Below are positions 43,880 through 54,085 of a stretch of 64,000 nucleotides of DNA, in pieces. A model generated the notes under the pieces. It searched no databases, was not told the origin of the DNA, and was given only the letters and a program-made list of their open reading frames with translations. The DNA comes from Glandiceps talaboti. Lineage: Eukaryota; Hemichordata; Enteropneusta; Spengelidae. Positions within the stretch are counted from its first letter, which is position 1; each line of letters begins with the position of its first letter. Made by a program: the position numbers and the translations under genes. The stretch is taken from the NCBI RefSeq assembly GCF_964340395.1, contig NC_135561.1, positions 13,187,961 through 13,251,960 of the forward strand. The letters run 5' to 3'.

Positions 43880-44890
43880 AACCATTTAGCTCTAAGTTAC
43901 ATCATCAAGTTTTAAATGACACATGCGCGTCTTTAGCATAAATGCATGTACTAAATTATCTAAAATTTAAAGTTTGCATTCTAAAGATATTGCCTAAGTA
44001 TCAAAATGATTACTTATGGAAATTACACATTAAAATTAAAAACTATACCAACAGGCTTTAGAGGATATGTGTTTTCACATGGTTGATGTATGTGATGAAT
44101 TATATGGAATTTAAAGTATGTATTCCGTAGATACAGCTCAATTGCTAAAGATGCAAATAGCTCATTAAAAGTCAAAGCTACATCAAGAAACTTCATGTGC
44201 GAATTGTTATGGTTGATATATGTACCAAGTTATATGACATTTGCAGTTTAAATTCTTAAGATAAAGCGTAATTACCAAAAATCACTAATTATGCAAATTA
44301 CTCATTAACACTGAAAAACTATGCTAACAGGCTTTTTTGGACAAGTGCGCTTTCTTATGGTGAATGTGTGTGCCAAATTATATGGAATTTGAAGAGGGCG
44401 TGATACAGCTTAATTACTGAATACCGTTAATTATTCAAATTAATCATTAAAGGTAAACTTTGTACTTTATAGGACAGGTGCGTATAGTATGGTTGATATA
44501 TGTACAATATTATATGGAATTTGAAGTTTGCATTATTAAGATACAACCTAATTACCAAAAATCATTAATTGTGCAATGTTTTATTTAAACTAAACTACAT
44601 CTACAAATTTCATAGGACATATGCGATTTGTGATGGTTAACGTATATACAGAATTATTTTGAATTTGAAGTATGCATTCTTAAGATATAGCCTAATTACC
44701 GAAAATCATTAATCATGCAAATTATTCGTTAAAGCTGTAAGCTACATCAACAATCTTTATAGGACATATGCGCTTTGTTATGGTTAACTTATGTACTAAA
44801 TTATATTGAAATTGAAGTATTTATTCTTACAATATTGCTTAATTAGTACAATTCATTGTTATGCTAATTTCCCTAATTAACATGTACAGA
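43880..44890. repeat. Divergent tandem array, ~140 bp period, about seven units
   Basis: Recurrent landmarks in fixed order are GTGCGCTTT-TTATGGTTGA, TATATGGAATTTGAAGT, AAGATA-AGC-TAATTACC, AAAATCATTAATTATGCAA and ATTACTCATTAA. The last landmark falls at about 44028, 44163, 44303, 44445, 44586, 44727 and 44873, giving spacings of 135-146 bp. Units differ at perhaps a fifth or more of positions, so the array is old. Confidence 0.75.
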
Positions 44891-45064
44891 TCTAACTAAA
44901 AAAATAATCAGTTCTAGCCATTACTCCTAACATTATATTACCAAATTTCATTATACTTGAGCCAATTGTTGCCATTTCATCCGATCTATAAAAATGCGAA
45001 TTTCATGCGCTTTCCTATTTATTGTTTTGTTTTGCTTTATGTTTTATGATAGCACAGCATGGTC

Positions 45065-45262
45065 TTAAAGTGGTGATATTGATGACAAATTGGGATTTGT
45101 TTAGGATTTTCCATTCATAAATCAACTTGATTATATTTTTCTAATTAAAAAAACAATGTGGAACAACATATACTAAGCCCTTCTTTGTATTCAATGAATT
45201 ACAAGCTAGAAAGTGTCTGAAAGTGTACAATAATAACAAACATTTCGTGAGGGTAAAGTTTA
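45065..45262. mobile_element. MITE-like family B, left-half copy 3
   Basis: TTAAAGTGGTGATATTGATG, then ACAACATATACTAAGCCCTT and TTCAATGAATTACAAG. The right half is missing. Confidence 0.5.
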
Positions 45263-45536
45263 TTATGTACTCAACATTATTTTGCCATGAGATCATGATT
45301 TAAGATGTTTTTGGGATTGCAAAAATAATACATAAGCCTACAGCCCGATCCAGTCACATTCCTAATGGTGTTTATATGGCTGAGTATACATGAAACATAG
45401 TATATTATTTCAATAGCATACAGACCTATATGTATATGTATATAGATAGTTATATATCCATGTGCTTAAAATGCTATTTCCATTTACCCATGCATATTTT
45501 GTTTGTTTGTGTATGTTTAATTTTTAATTTTTTTAA

Positions 45537-45542
45537 TTTATT
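45537..45542 (-). promoter_or_regulatory. Candidate poly(A) signal of the SHMT gene
   Basis: AATAAA on the minus strand, about 115 bp past the SHMT stop codon. It sits just beyond the MITE-derived 3' UTR segment. Position and strand fit; use is inferred. Confidence 0.45.
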
Positions 45543-45577
45543 TGTAACATGGTTTCCTGGCTCCATTGTCTTAAAAC

Positions 45578-45645
45578 ATGTACAGTTTCTTATTTGTAAA
45601 TTGTATCAAAAAAGACAGTGAGCAGTCTCCTGCAACGAGCTGTAT
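45578..45645. mobile_element. MITE-like family A, right-end fragment in SHMT 3' UTR
   Basis: Contains ACAGTTTCTTATTTGTAAAT, TTGTATC and CTCCTGCAACGAGCTGTATA in the order of the family A right end. Ends 12 bp from the SHMT stop codon. Confidence 0.5.
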
Positions 45646-45656
45646 AAAATATTAAG

Positions 45657-45790
45657 TTAGTTATTGTTAAATCCAGGCATGTGGAATTGGCTAGTGAAAG
45701 ACTCTACTTTCCGTCTGAGGTCACTGATGTTTTCAGTGATGGTATTACTCGTCCGAATGTATTGATCGAGTTGTTTGACATTGGAAGTAC
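45657..45790 (-). CDS. SHMT: Serine hydroxymethyltransferase, terminal exon
   Basis: The minus-strand exon starts after a TTATTACAG acceptor (AG at 45791-45792) and ends at TAA (45657-45659). It encodes 43 residues after a split glycine codon, ending DLRRKVESFTSQFHMPGFNNN. This matches the C-terminus of SHMT, where an R-E-V-E-S-F---F--PG-- pattern is conserved (family knowledge). SHMT is the PLP enzyme that moves one carbon from serine to tetrahydrofolate. The phase (2 bases completing GGT) fits the donor of the exon at 47215-47322. The presumed 3' UTR is largely the right end of a dispersed MITE-like repeat (about 45578-45645). A minus-strand AATAAA follows at 45537-45542. Confidence 0.85.
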
Positions 45791-45900
45791 CTGTAATAAA
45801 AACAATATGAACTGTAGGTTAGTAGAGTTTGATGTGCCTTAAACTTGGTTGCTATTGGGACATTTTTTTTCACCAATTGATACACAGCGAATTTCACAAT

Positions 45901-46246
45901 ACCGTGCAACCTTTCTGTTTTATACAACCACACAGAAACCAATCTAGACATGCTACACTTTAAGATATCAAGATTGAATGAGTACAGTTTCTTGCCACAT
46001 TTTGTCTACGTGACATGAACTACACATGTCATCATATACAGACATCAATAAACAACCGCAAAGGACATTTTGCGCGCCCTTCAACTGGTGTTTGATACTA
46101 AGAAAGACATTGGTGCCCGAATGTCTGCAGGGAGTTGTAATACATTCAAATGGTTTATTTCCTTCAGACTAATGTAGCAAACAATGCGATCTTGCTATTG
46201 AAGTGTGGCATATGCAGTTTCTTGGTGATTTATTGTACCATATCAT
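45901..46246. mobile_element. MITE-like family A, copy 4 (in SHMT last intron)
   Basis: Left half with ATACAACCACACAGAAACC and CATGCTACACTTTAAG; right half with AATGTAGCAAACAATGCG and TTGAAGTGTGGCATATGC. The terminal ends are eroded. Confidence 0.6.
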
Positions 46247-46558
46247 GTGTATAGCTTCACAAATACATTTTATTCACATGTAATTTAATACTGTGAAGGA
46301 TGTATGGTATTACTAGGACGTTATTATATCTAACAACACAGTTTTTTTGTTTGTTTTTTTTAAACGTTCCAGTTTCAGCTAGTACAGCTATAAGCCAAGT
46401 TATTGTCATTGAACAGACATTATGGAGTATTTATCCTGATCGTCCTACATCACGTGTAAGATAATCCTTGTCTATTTCACTGGTTTTGCGGTGCTCGAGA
46501 AACGAGTCAAGTCGGATTATTTTTCCCAATTTTGCATAACTTATGCTTGAGAGGGTAT

Positions 46559-46767
46559 AACTGTATTATTCCCCAATTGTCTTCATTCAGATGGAAAATG
46601 CTCGTGACCTTATGAGGGTTTGTCACTACGAGTCGCCAGACGCCATATGGGTATTTCCCCATAATTGAAGGCAGTCAATTGACGCATGATGCGACTAGGG
46701 CCCACTTAGGTCACTCGTATTTTCCTCATCTAAACCAAGAAAAATATTGGGGAATAATATCTAACTG
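46559..46767. mobile_element. MITE-like element F with terminal inverted repeats
   Basis: The left end AACTGTATTATTCCCCAAT and its continuation CAGATGGAAAATGCTCGTGA are mirrored by a right end reading AGATATTATTCCCCAAT then TAGATGAGGAAAATACGAGT on the minus strand. About 210 bp, no ORF, in the SHMT last intron. Only one copy seen here. Confidence 0.55.
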
Positions 46768-47214
46768 TCGTTCTTTTGTTTTCTCTATGTTTTTAGCTAT
46801 TTGCATAACCATATACCAGGCATTAATCAGATATTCCAGACATATTTAGATACTATTATCTCCTATTATAGTTTCTTTCGTTCAGCAAAAGAAAATGCGA
46901 ATAACGTAAGGGGCGTTATCATGATTCGTCTTTCGACTCGTTATAACAAAACCCTTAGGTCTCAAGTATTTAACGGGTGAATGAAGATAAAGATTTGGGA
47001 ATCATATCTGCGCAAGTCTATTTGAAATATAATGGCGATCGTGAATGTTTTGACTTATATTTTGAGCACCATAGAATCAATGACATAGACATGTGCTGAT
47101 ATGACGTAGACAGAACTGGGTATAATCTCGTATTTTTTGGTTCGATCACGTTCAATTTGACTCAATCGATGTATGATACAACTTCCTAATTTACATATAA
47201 TTATTATAAACTAC

Positions 47215-47322
47215 CGGATTTCTTCTTTGCGTCGACAGTAATCTCGATCCCATGATTTAGAAATTCGGCAACAATCTCAAAATCTTTCTCTCTTAGACCA
47301 CGTGACGTCAATGCTGGTGTAC
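47215..47322 (-). CDS. SHMT: Serine hydroxymethyltransferase, penultimate exon
   Basis: Minus-strand exon of 108 bp between a TTAG acceptor (AG at 47323-47324) and a GTAG donor (47211-47214), phase 1 at both ends. It encodes GTPALTSRGLREKDFEIVAE followed by FLNHGIEIT. GTPA-TSRG is a highly conserved SHMT signature near the C-terminal domain. The preceding exon should encode the -RPSGLRLG- segment, but I found nothing resembling it between 47.33 kb and the HNMT-like gene, or beyond it. Either the earlier exons are outside the window with the HNMT-like gene lying inside an SHMT intron, or this is a 3' fragment of a duplicated gene. The two exons seen are intact and in phase, with no stop. Confidence 0.87.
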
Positions 47323-47584
47323 CTAATTTTGAAAAAAAGAAGACTTAGCTATATATGAAATGTTGACTTTGCACATTTTGAATTTCGTAGGTATATATAT
47401 GATAGTTCATAAAAATTAGTACACCATAGGTGTTACGTTGGCTTCTGGAAAAAAAACCAAATGTTGCTACTATAGTCTTAAGTCACATCCTCAAAATTAT
47501 AAATGATTCGGCTTTAATATATCAGGGTGTCACAAAGTAGTATGTAGCAGATATATGACGAGAATTTTGTAAGAAGAATTTCCA

Positions 47585-47585
<1 letters not shown>

Positions 47586-47640
<55 letters not shown>
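47586..47640. repeat. (CA)n microsatellite
   Basis: About 27 pure dinucleotides. Confidence 0.98.
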
Positions 47641-47644
<4 letters not shown>

Positions 47645-48199
47645 GCTTGGCTACACAACTATACAATAAAAGTAGGTTTATATATAAGCCAAGACTAGGT
47701 TGATAATAGTAATAAATTGTGCAGCGATCTTCATGGAGAGATCAAGCAATATTTTGGCCAGGCAAAAAAGCTTACTCAAACTACTAGCACAATAATACTG
47801 CAAAGTATAATAAAGGATGTTCTGCTTTTGGTAATCTTGACTAATAACGATTCGTAAAAATTGAGCTAATAATATATTGTAGCACTGCAATTATACTAAT
47901 GCACTGTGTTTATACTTTTATTTCAGAGCCAGAGATTCTTGACAAACTGGATCTAGGTAATGTCCTGTCTTTTTGTACATTAGGGGTATATTAAAACGGT
48001 AAAGGTTACTCTGTTAATCATAGAGCACTGCTGTCGATGTCTGAACAATACAATAAAATCCCTGATTTACACTTTTACAGAATACCAAGGACAAAGCCAA
48101 CAATACTCTGAGGTTATGATACCCCAATTTGTTGGCAGTCAGGAATGGCGTATTTCTCATACTTACGAATTTAAAAAAAAAACTTATACGTTAAAATAA

Positions 48200-48208
48200 T
48201 TGTTGTTG

Positions 48209-48240
<32 letters not shown>

Positions 48241-48302
48241 GGTGGTGGTGGTGGTGGTGGTGGTGGTGGTGGTGGTGGCGGCGGTGGTGGTGTGTGTGTA
48301 TG
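48200..48302. repeat. (TTG)n then (GTG)n trinucleotide tract
   Basis: Nine TTG units change to about 27 GTG units and a (GT)n end. The apparent polyproline and polyhistidine frames on the minus strand are shadows of this. Confidence 0.97.
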
Positions 48303-49764
48303 TGCGCGTGCGTGCTCGCGAGAGTATTTGTTCCTAGAAAGTAAAATTTTGTAACACCAAGGTGATTTGTCGACAATCTGATTTCGTTGTTTTCCGGATT
48401 GAAACCTGTAGATCACCACATATGACATTAAATTATCGGTTGATTGCAGTTGTTATTGTGGATTGTTTTGTGTGCACAGGATTCCGCAGTCTCAGAATAT
48501 GATGTATTATCTGTTTGACAATAATATAACCCCATATCTCAACTTACCCCATTCTGAGTCACAACTATCTATGGTCAGCTGGACTACGTCTTAAAAAGCA
48601 ATTAATACATGTTTCATGATACGACAAGATAACTTTTCAGATAATATTTAATTAGTCCACCTTAATTACACCAATCATTCAAATACGTAGCCCTAAAGGG
48701 GTGTCACTCCACATCAAATAGCGATATTTTCATACCATTTGAATTCTGAAAGTCATGTCACAGTTTCACACCACATAAATTTCGCGCAATTGCCAGGAAA
48801 TGCCGAATAGGGAACTTGCAAACCCGCCATGTTGAATGTTTCAGCATGGGAAATATGATAATAAATACTTATCAATTAGTATTGTAAACAATGTTGATAC
48901 ATTGTTTGTAACCACAAATAATCAATTCATAATTACCCTGACAATTGTGGGAGGTTAATTTTATCAGTAGCTCCAGATTAGGTATTACGATAACCGCAGA
49001 TAATCCCATAGTCCTTTGCGTCTTAGCATGCTCAGTCTTGATTGCAAGTTCCCTATTGAAACTACCAGTTCTAACAGTAGTTTACTGTTGTCTCATGGGA
49101 CTTTAGCAGACATACATATGTATCAAATGCTTAGGACTATTTATCCGAATGTAATAAGCAGTTAGGAGTCGAAAATATTCGGAATTTATGTGATGTGAAA
49201 TTATGAAACATCAGAGTATTAAAATTACACAACTAGTTCTCGAAAAAAAAGTATTAGTCGAATATATTTTCTGGAAGATAAGGATTAGTTTCATGGTCGA
49301 ATCTTAACTGAAGACTGTTCCATACAATATGAAACTGGTGGTAAAATAAGGCATTACTACAAATTGCTACCAAAACTGATTTAAGAACATAATGACCAAC
49401 ATTTAAAATTATATTATTTTAATACATCCAATTTTGTGCATGCTGTTTCCATGTTAGAGTATTATCTAAATAAACGCCAAAATATCTCAATAATCAACTC
49501 TTTTCACAGATAGCCTATCAATCTATAAACTGACCTTTACTCCAATTATCTCTACAGCTAGGTTTTGACAATTACAAAATTAGTTTTTACAAGATTTATC
49601 CTAACTTTATTTGCAATACGTCTGTGTTAGCAGTTTGCAATGTCTCATTTATTTCGTATTCTAAATCCTACTTTCCCTTTTTTCTGTTTCGAGTACAGTC
49701 TATGCTTATGCCCTAATAACAATTATATAGTTTTCGTTCATGATTGATGAAATATTATTGAATT

Positions 49765-50114
49765 TCAGTTAACGATTATAATATCTTTATGGTTACGAAT
49801 AACTGTGCTGCCATCTGCTGTTTTATGAGACAATAGTGTAGGACCCTCAAGAAAGTGAAGCACGTCTTCAATCAAATCTTTAGGCGCTGCTTCTCTAAAA
49901 TTTACGACCTGTGTAAAAAAATCCAACATCAGGTTCCCGACTTCAGAATCTTCTTGCCAACATAAGGTGACGTCAGCCTCTGCCTCCATTTCAAACACTC
50001 TGACACTGGCTCCAATGTCATTAAAGACAGCAACCATATTCTCAGTTGGAGTCTTCTTGTAACCTAATGATAGGCTCGGAAACTGCTCTGATATTGCACG
50101 GACCACATTTCTTT
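49765..50114 (-). CDS. HNMT: HNMT-like methyltransferase, exon 3 (C-terminal)
   Basis: The minus-strand exon begins after a CGTCAACAG acceptor (CAG at 50115-50117). Its first two bases complete a GAA codon with the last base of exon 2. It encodes residues 172-287 and ends in TGA (49765-49767). The segment with VGNLMLDFFTQVVNFREAAP matches the C-terminal substrate-domain signature of histamine N-methyltransferase (GDLLWDFLTETCNF---AP in the human protein). The end, RNHKDIIIVN, keeps an asparagine (Asn279) near where human HNMT has Asn283, which contacts histamine. AATAAA hexamers on the minus strand at 49648-49653 and 49607-49612 are candidate poly(A) signals. Confidence 0.88.
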
Positions 50115-50741
50115 CTGTTGACGAAAAAATATGCACAACTTAGTATGTGCGAATGATGTATGTAAGGGTCGGGAAAATAATTATAGTATACCTTGGGCAA
50201 GCCAACTTGTACATGTTCCATCAGAAAAGATGTGATTTATTGCTGTGTTATCCTACATCATGACAGCGTATTTCTACATCTGATCGGTCTCAGTGGTTCG
50301 AAATGAATGCAAATTATTCAAACTCGCCTTTACATACGAATTTTACCGAAATCAAACTGGTACATGTATGATTATAATGGTCTCCATTCACCCATAAAAT
50401 ACCGGTGATACAACTACTTCTCAACACTCGGCTTCAACTCGAAGTGACAAGGTTCCTCGTGTCACATATGATTTCATCGAGGAATAATGGCAGCCATATT
50501 GACTGAATATTAGAGATGCCATAAAATGCTATGCACTTTAAACATGAATGTGAGATTTATACAAAAAGAAAATTGTATTTTTTCTTTAATTAACAATGAA
50601 TGAATGAATGAATGAATGATTGAATGAATGAATGAATGAAACAGAGACATAGATATGCCTACCTTGTTATCAATGACTGACTTCTGCCGAGCACCCTCTA
50701 ACAACATGTACTATAATTAATAACAATGAAAAATAAATTAC
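50115..50741 (-). other. HNMT-like gene, intron 2
   Basis: GT-AG intron of 627 bp. It contains a (GAAT)n microsatellite at about 50596-50640 and no other recognisable feature. Confidence 0.8.
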
Positions 50742-51062
50742 CTTGTTCATTCATAAAGGCAATAGTTCCATTTTTTGCCAATATCTTGTACATGTGTTGC
50801 AATGCCCCTGCCAAGTCCATGAAGTACTGTGCTACAGCAACAGCAAGTATACAATGGAAATGTTGATTGCTGGGTTGACGTTCCATGTATTCTTCAAAAG
50901 TCATGACATTCCATTCAAACTCTACATCCTCAAGTTTCGACCCCTCTCTGATGATATTCTCCTTAAAACTTGACATCATAAGAGGTGAAGGCTCCACAAT
51001 TGTTGCTTTTATTTTCGGGTATCTTTTTGTTAGTTGAATAAGTAGCTTTATATCAGCTGTAC
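50742..51062 (-). CDS. HNMT: HNMT-like methyltransferase, exon 2 (SAM-binding core)
   Basis: Minus-strand exon of 321 bp, with acceptor AG at 51063-51064 and donor GTAATT at 50736-50741. It codes residues 65-171. It completes the SAM-binding motif GVGSGSG (residues 59-65) begun in exon 1 and holds TIVEPSP, whose Glu88 fits the acidic residue that binds the SAM ribose. It then reads HCILAVAVAQYFMDLAGALQ, the equivalent of the human WDFIHMIQMLYYVKD segment. Anchored on the shared Asp, human Gln143 (histamine contact) corresponds to Ala140 here, although a Gln occurs three residues later. SAM-dependent methyl transfer is likely; histamine as substrate is not assured. Confidence 0.9.
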
Positions 51063-51589
51063 CTATAGATGCAGAAATTGTATTCTTAAAAATTGCGATC
51101 ATAGGTGGGTTAATTATTCTCTGAAAGTCAATTTTTACGTCGATATTTTTCTTTAGTATCTAATACGAAATCTTCAAAATAAATAATTTTGATTTGGTAT
51201 TTCATATTTCGAAAACTACAGCGTAATACCGAGAACATATTAGGGGATCTTGAAGACTCAAAGTGGGCACAAAAATATTCTGATGAATATTAGTGTACAC
51301 TCCATAGCTATTGCACCGAGATGCATGGCGCCGAAGGATACCATATCCAGAAGAGTTGCTAATTTAAATACTCATTTGCGCTTTGAAATTCTCCTATAAA
51401 GGATAGAAAGCGGTCTTTTCAGAGAAAAGTTGAACTATATCATGGCAAACCATCAAAGACTTGTTCAGTGTAATATATTGTGCATCAGCCCAAACTTAGA
51501 CGTCATGTTACTTGATGTATGCTGTATATTTTATCATTTTCGTGTATGTAGTCTGTTTTTTTTCTTCCAGGGTGTTCTCGTTTTGTATT

Positions 51590-51700
51590 GTGTATTCAAT
51601 ATAGTATTTGTATAAAGCCGATGGGCTAAGTAATTCCTGTTCGGACTTGTTATTACTTACTTTATCGTTGTTATTTAACTACATGTCACTTAATAAACCA
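51590..51700 (+). mobile_element. LINE-like retroposon 3' tail, related copy
   Basis: Contains AAGCCGATGGGCT, ACATGTCACTTAATAAACC and a T-rich leader, in the same order as the copy at 7285-7432. Lies in intron 1 of the HNMT-like gene. Confidence 0.4.
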
Positions 51701-52224
51701 GATATCATCTCATTTGACGTGTGTGCTTTGTTATCATTTTCAATAGAATACCAGACAATTCCTGTTTCGACTTGTTGTTGTTTTTTTAGCAGATAATGAA
51801 AGAGATCACATATATGGATTACATTGTGGATGATTACTGGAATTTTCAATAATGGTGAAATATATTTGAATGGAATGGTATGCAGAATTAAAAAAAATAA
51901 ATCAATCAATAAATTATACTCTGAGAATGTCCAATGTGGTCAGGACAGGGCATTGTTGTCATCTCAATATGTTAAAGTATCACCATAAACTAACCAGACG
52001 TTTAGTCCTTGTTTTTCAAAAAAACTCTAGGGGTGGGAGGATGGCAACCACTTCACTTATCACCCCACCTCCATCCCCATTCCCAACTCAGTCGCTCTAT
52101 TCCCTCGTACGAACAACCTGCTGCTTTTCAATTAGATATTAAAATTCATGTATGTCCTTAGCTACGAAAAATTACATTTCAAGAATACGTATGTATACGT
52201 TTGTCTGTCCTTCCGTCCGTATAT

Positions 52225-52333
52225 ATGTATATATGTATGTATGTGTGTGTGTATGTATGTATGTATGTATGTATGTATGTATGTATGTATGTATGTATGT
52301 ATGTATGTATGTATGTATGTATGTATGTATGTA

Positions 52334-52371
<38 letters not shown>

Positions 52372-52405
52372 TGTGTGTGTGTGTGTCTATCTATCTATCT
52401 ATATA
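52225..52405. repeat. (GTAT)n, (GT)n and (CTAT)n microsatellite
   Basis: Long compound tract inside intron 1 of the HNMT-like gene. Confidence 0.97.
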
Positions 52406-53022
52406 ATACCAGCTAATCTCCTTACGGATATCACAGCTGGGGGGGGTGTGTGTGTGTGTGTGTGTGTACGTATGCGTATGCACGTATGTAGAAGTGTTCA
52501 ACTATCAAAGAAGTAAATAAAAATGTTGATTGACAGACACTGGATTGGGATTATCGGTAATTTGCTAAATTCTGAACATGTAGATGATGGTCATTTAAAA
52601 AAAAGATACTAAATATGATTTACCACTAGTAGCAAATAAAATTATTTCTCGTTTCTCTTGAAACACAAGTAAATATGGCTATCATAATGGCAGATAAAAG
52701 TGTTTAAAATACTGTTTCTCGGCCCAATTATTCCAGTCCCACCAGACATCCCCTGGCTTACCCCTTATTTCAAGCCTCATGCACGCTATATGTTTCATTC
52801 CCATTTAATTCATGCATACGACAACTGCCAATACCCAAAGTTCGAAGCTTCTATTTAAGTGGAGAAAAATGCTGAGCATTGTTTCAACAAATTTCATACA
52901 CCTACTAATAATTTATGAGAATGTATTTGCATCAATTAAGAATATTCCTCGGTGGTCTTAAAGTCGTTTCCTTTCTAGACATACACAATGTTGTTAATAT
53001 AAAATATGTTACAAACACCTAC

Positions 53023-53215
53023 CTGAACCACTTCCCACACCAAGGTACCGAAATTGGTCAACATCTCCCGTCAGGGTTGAAATAACTGTTTCAGGAATTT
53101 CAGTTGAACAGACTTGGTACACCCGGTCTGCCCTGTTTGTGTGACTGTGATAGGCAATCAAGGATTTTTGATAACTGACATGGGACGACAGCAAAGAGAC
53201 CATTTTGGATGCCAT
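53023..53215 (-). CDS. HNMT: HNMT-like methyltransferase, exon 1 (start)
   Basis: Minus-strand first coding exon of 193 bp from the ATG at 53213-53215 to the GTAGGT donor at 53017-53022, ending in phase 1. It starts MASKMVSLLSSHVSYQKSL, strikingly like the human HNMT N-terminus (MAS-M-SL-S-H--Y--S), and ends at the glycine-rich SAM loop. Human Glu28, which binds histamine, aligns without gaps to Arg28. Splicing the three exons (193 + 321 + 350 = 864 bp) gives an open frame of 287 residues; human HNMT has 292. The gene therefore looks complete and functional as a cytosolic small-molecule N-methyltransferase of unknown substrate. Intron 1 is about 2 kb and holds a long (GTAT)n/(GT)n microsatellite and a LINE-like 3' tail. 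Confidence 0.9.
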
Positions 53216-53381
53216 AATGGTGGTTTAGTAAACCGAGTGGCGAGAAAAAATAGACCTATAGGTGTTCTATTAGCTTAATACGTAAATTCCTATTCACATC
53301 TTTTTAGGAGACTGTAAACATGCGCAGTAGTAATACAACGCATTTTGTCGCATTATTTTCTTGTGCTTGATTGATGCACAT

Positions 53382-53655
53382 GTTAAAGCAGCCTTATCGT
53401 ATGAACACAAAATGGCATTTGTTTTGGATTTTTGTTCATAAAACAACACTGCTATGCTGTCATACTATGAAACAACATGTACCAAGTTCTTGTTTGTTGT
53501 TATTACTCAATGAATTGCAAAAATCCAAATATGTGTAGAATGTATGTTTTTGTGTGTACAAGACATTTTTAGCTTTTTTTTCTGTTTGTTGAGTAACAAA
53601 AAAGGACTCTGCATCAGTTGTTTCACTTTGGGGTTTTTTTCAAGTAGGAAATCAT
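53382..53655. mobile_element. MITE-like family B, copy 4
   Basis: ACAACATGTACCAAGTTCTT, TACTCAATGAATTGCAAAAA and TTCTGTTTGTTGAGTAAC match the other copies. Lies just upstream of the HNMT-like gene. Confidence 0.58.
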
Positions 53656-53797
53656 AGTTTTGTTAGAGTTAGTTTGAATTGTATGTAATGATTGCAATAC
53701 AAATGCATTTGCGTGAAGGTGAGTTTATTCAATGATAAAAAACAAATGTTAAATTTCATGCTGACTATAATCAAAGGAATGTGTTTAGTACTAGTAT

Positions 53798-54085
53798 TTT
53801 TGTGTATTTTTTGTGGTGAAATAAAATTTATTTTTTGTGCGATATTGATGAATTGACTCATTGATTTTTGTGGTGATATAAAACGTTTCTCTTCTTTCCC
53901 TGGCTACTTTTCTCTCTTCCAGCTGTATATAATTGTCTCGTTATTGCCTAAATAAAGACATCTTGTCTATTCTTCTCCTCTTATCTAAATGAAAGCATCC
54001 CTCATCTTATAATTACCAATGGATCGGTTACACCAACACTTTGTCTTTTATCTTCTTGGAGATTATCACACCAAATAAACACTCA
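53798..54085 (-). repeat. Dispersed repeat family E, copy 2
   Basis: Minus-strand match to 36625-36900, including AGACAAGATGTCTTTATTTA and ATCACCACAAAAATCAATGA. Homology may extend somewhat further upstream in both copies. Confidence 0.65.

Larger units (their letters stand above)
47323..49764. other. Gap between SHMT exon and HNMT-like 3' end
   Basis: Holds the CA and TTG/GTG tracts and two weak plus-strand exon-like signals (47927-47956 and from 48081). No upstream SHMT exon is visible. Confidence 0.5.
51063..53022 (-). other. HNMT-like gene, intron 1
   Basis: GT-AG intron of 1960 bp. It contains a retroposon-like 3' tail around 51590-51700 and a long (GTAT)n then (GT)n tract at about 52225-52400. 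A poly-G/(GT)n patch follows near 52440-52466. No exon is recognised inside. Confidence 0.75.

Noticed and set aside
43880-44890. CRISPR-like or short-spaced repeat array
   Set aside because: Units are contiguous and divergent, without the identical short repeats and unique spacers of a CRISPR array. The genome is eukaryotic.
48171-48428. Polyproline and polyhistidine proteins on the minus strand
   Set aside because: Products of the (TTG)n/(GTG)n trinucleotide tract.
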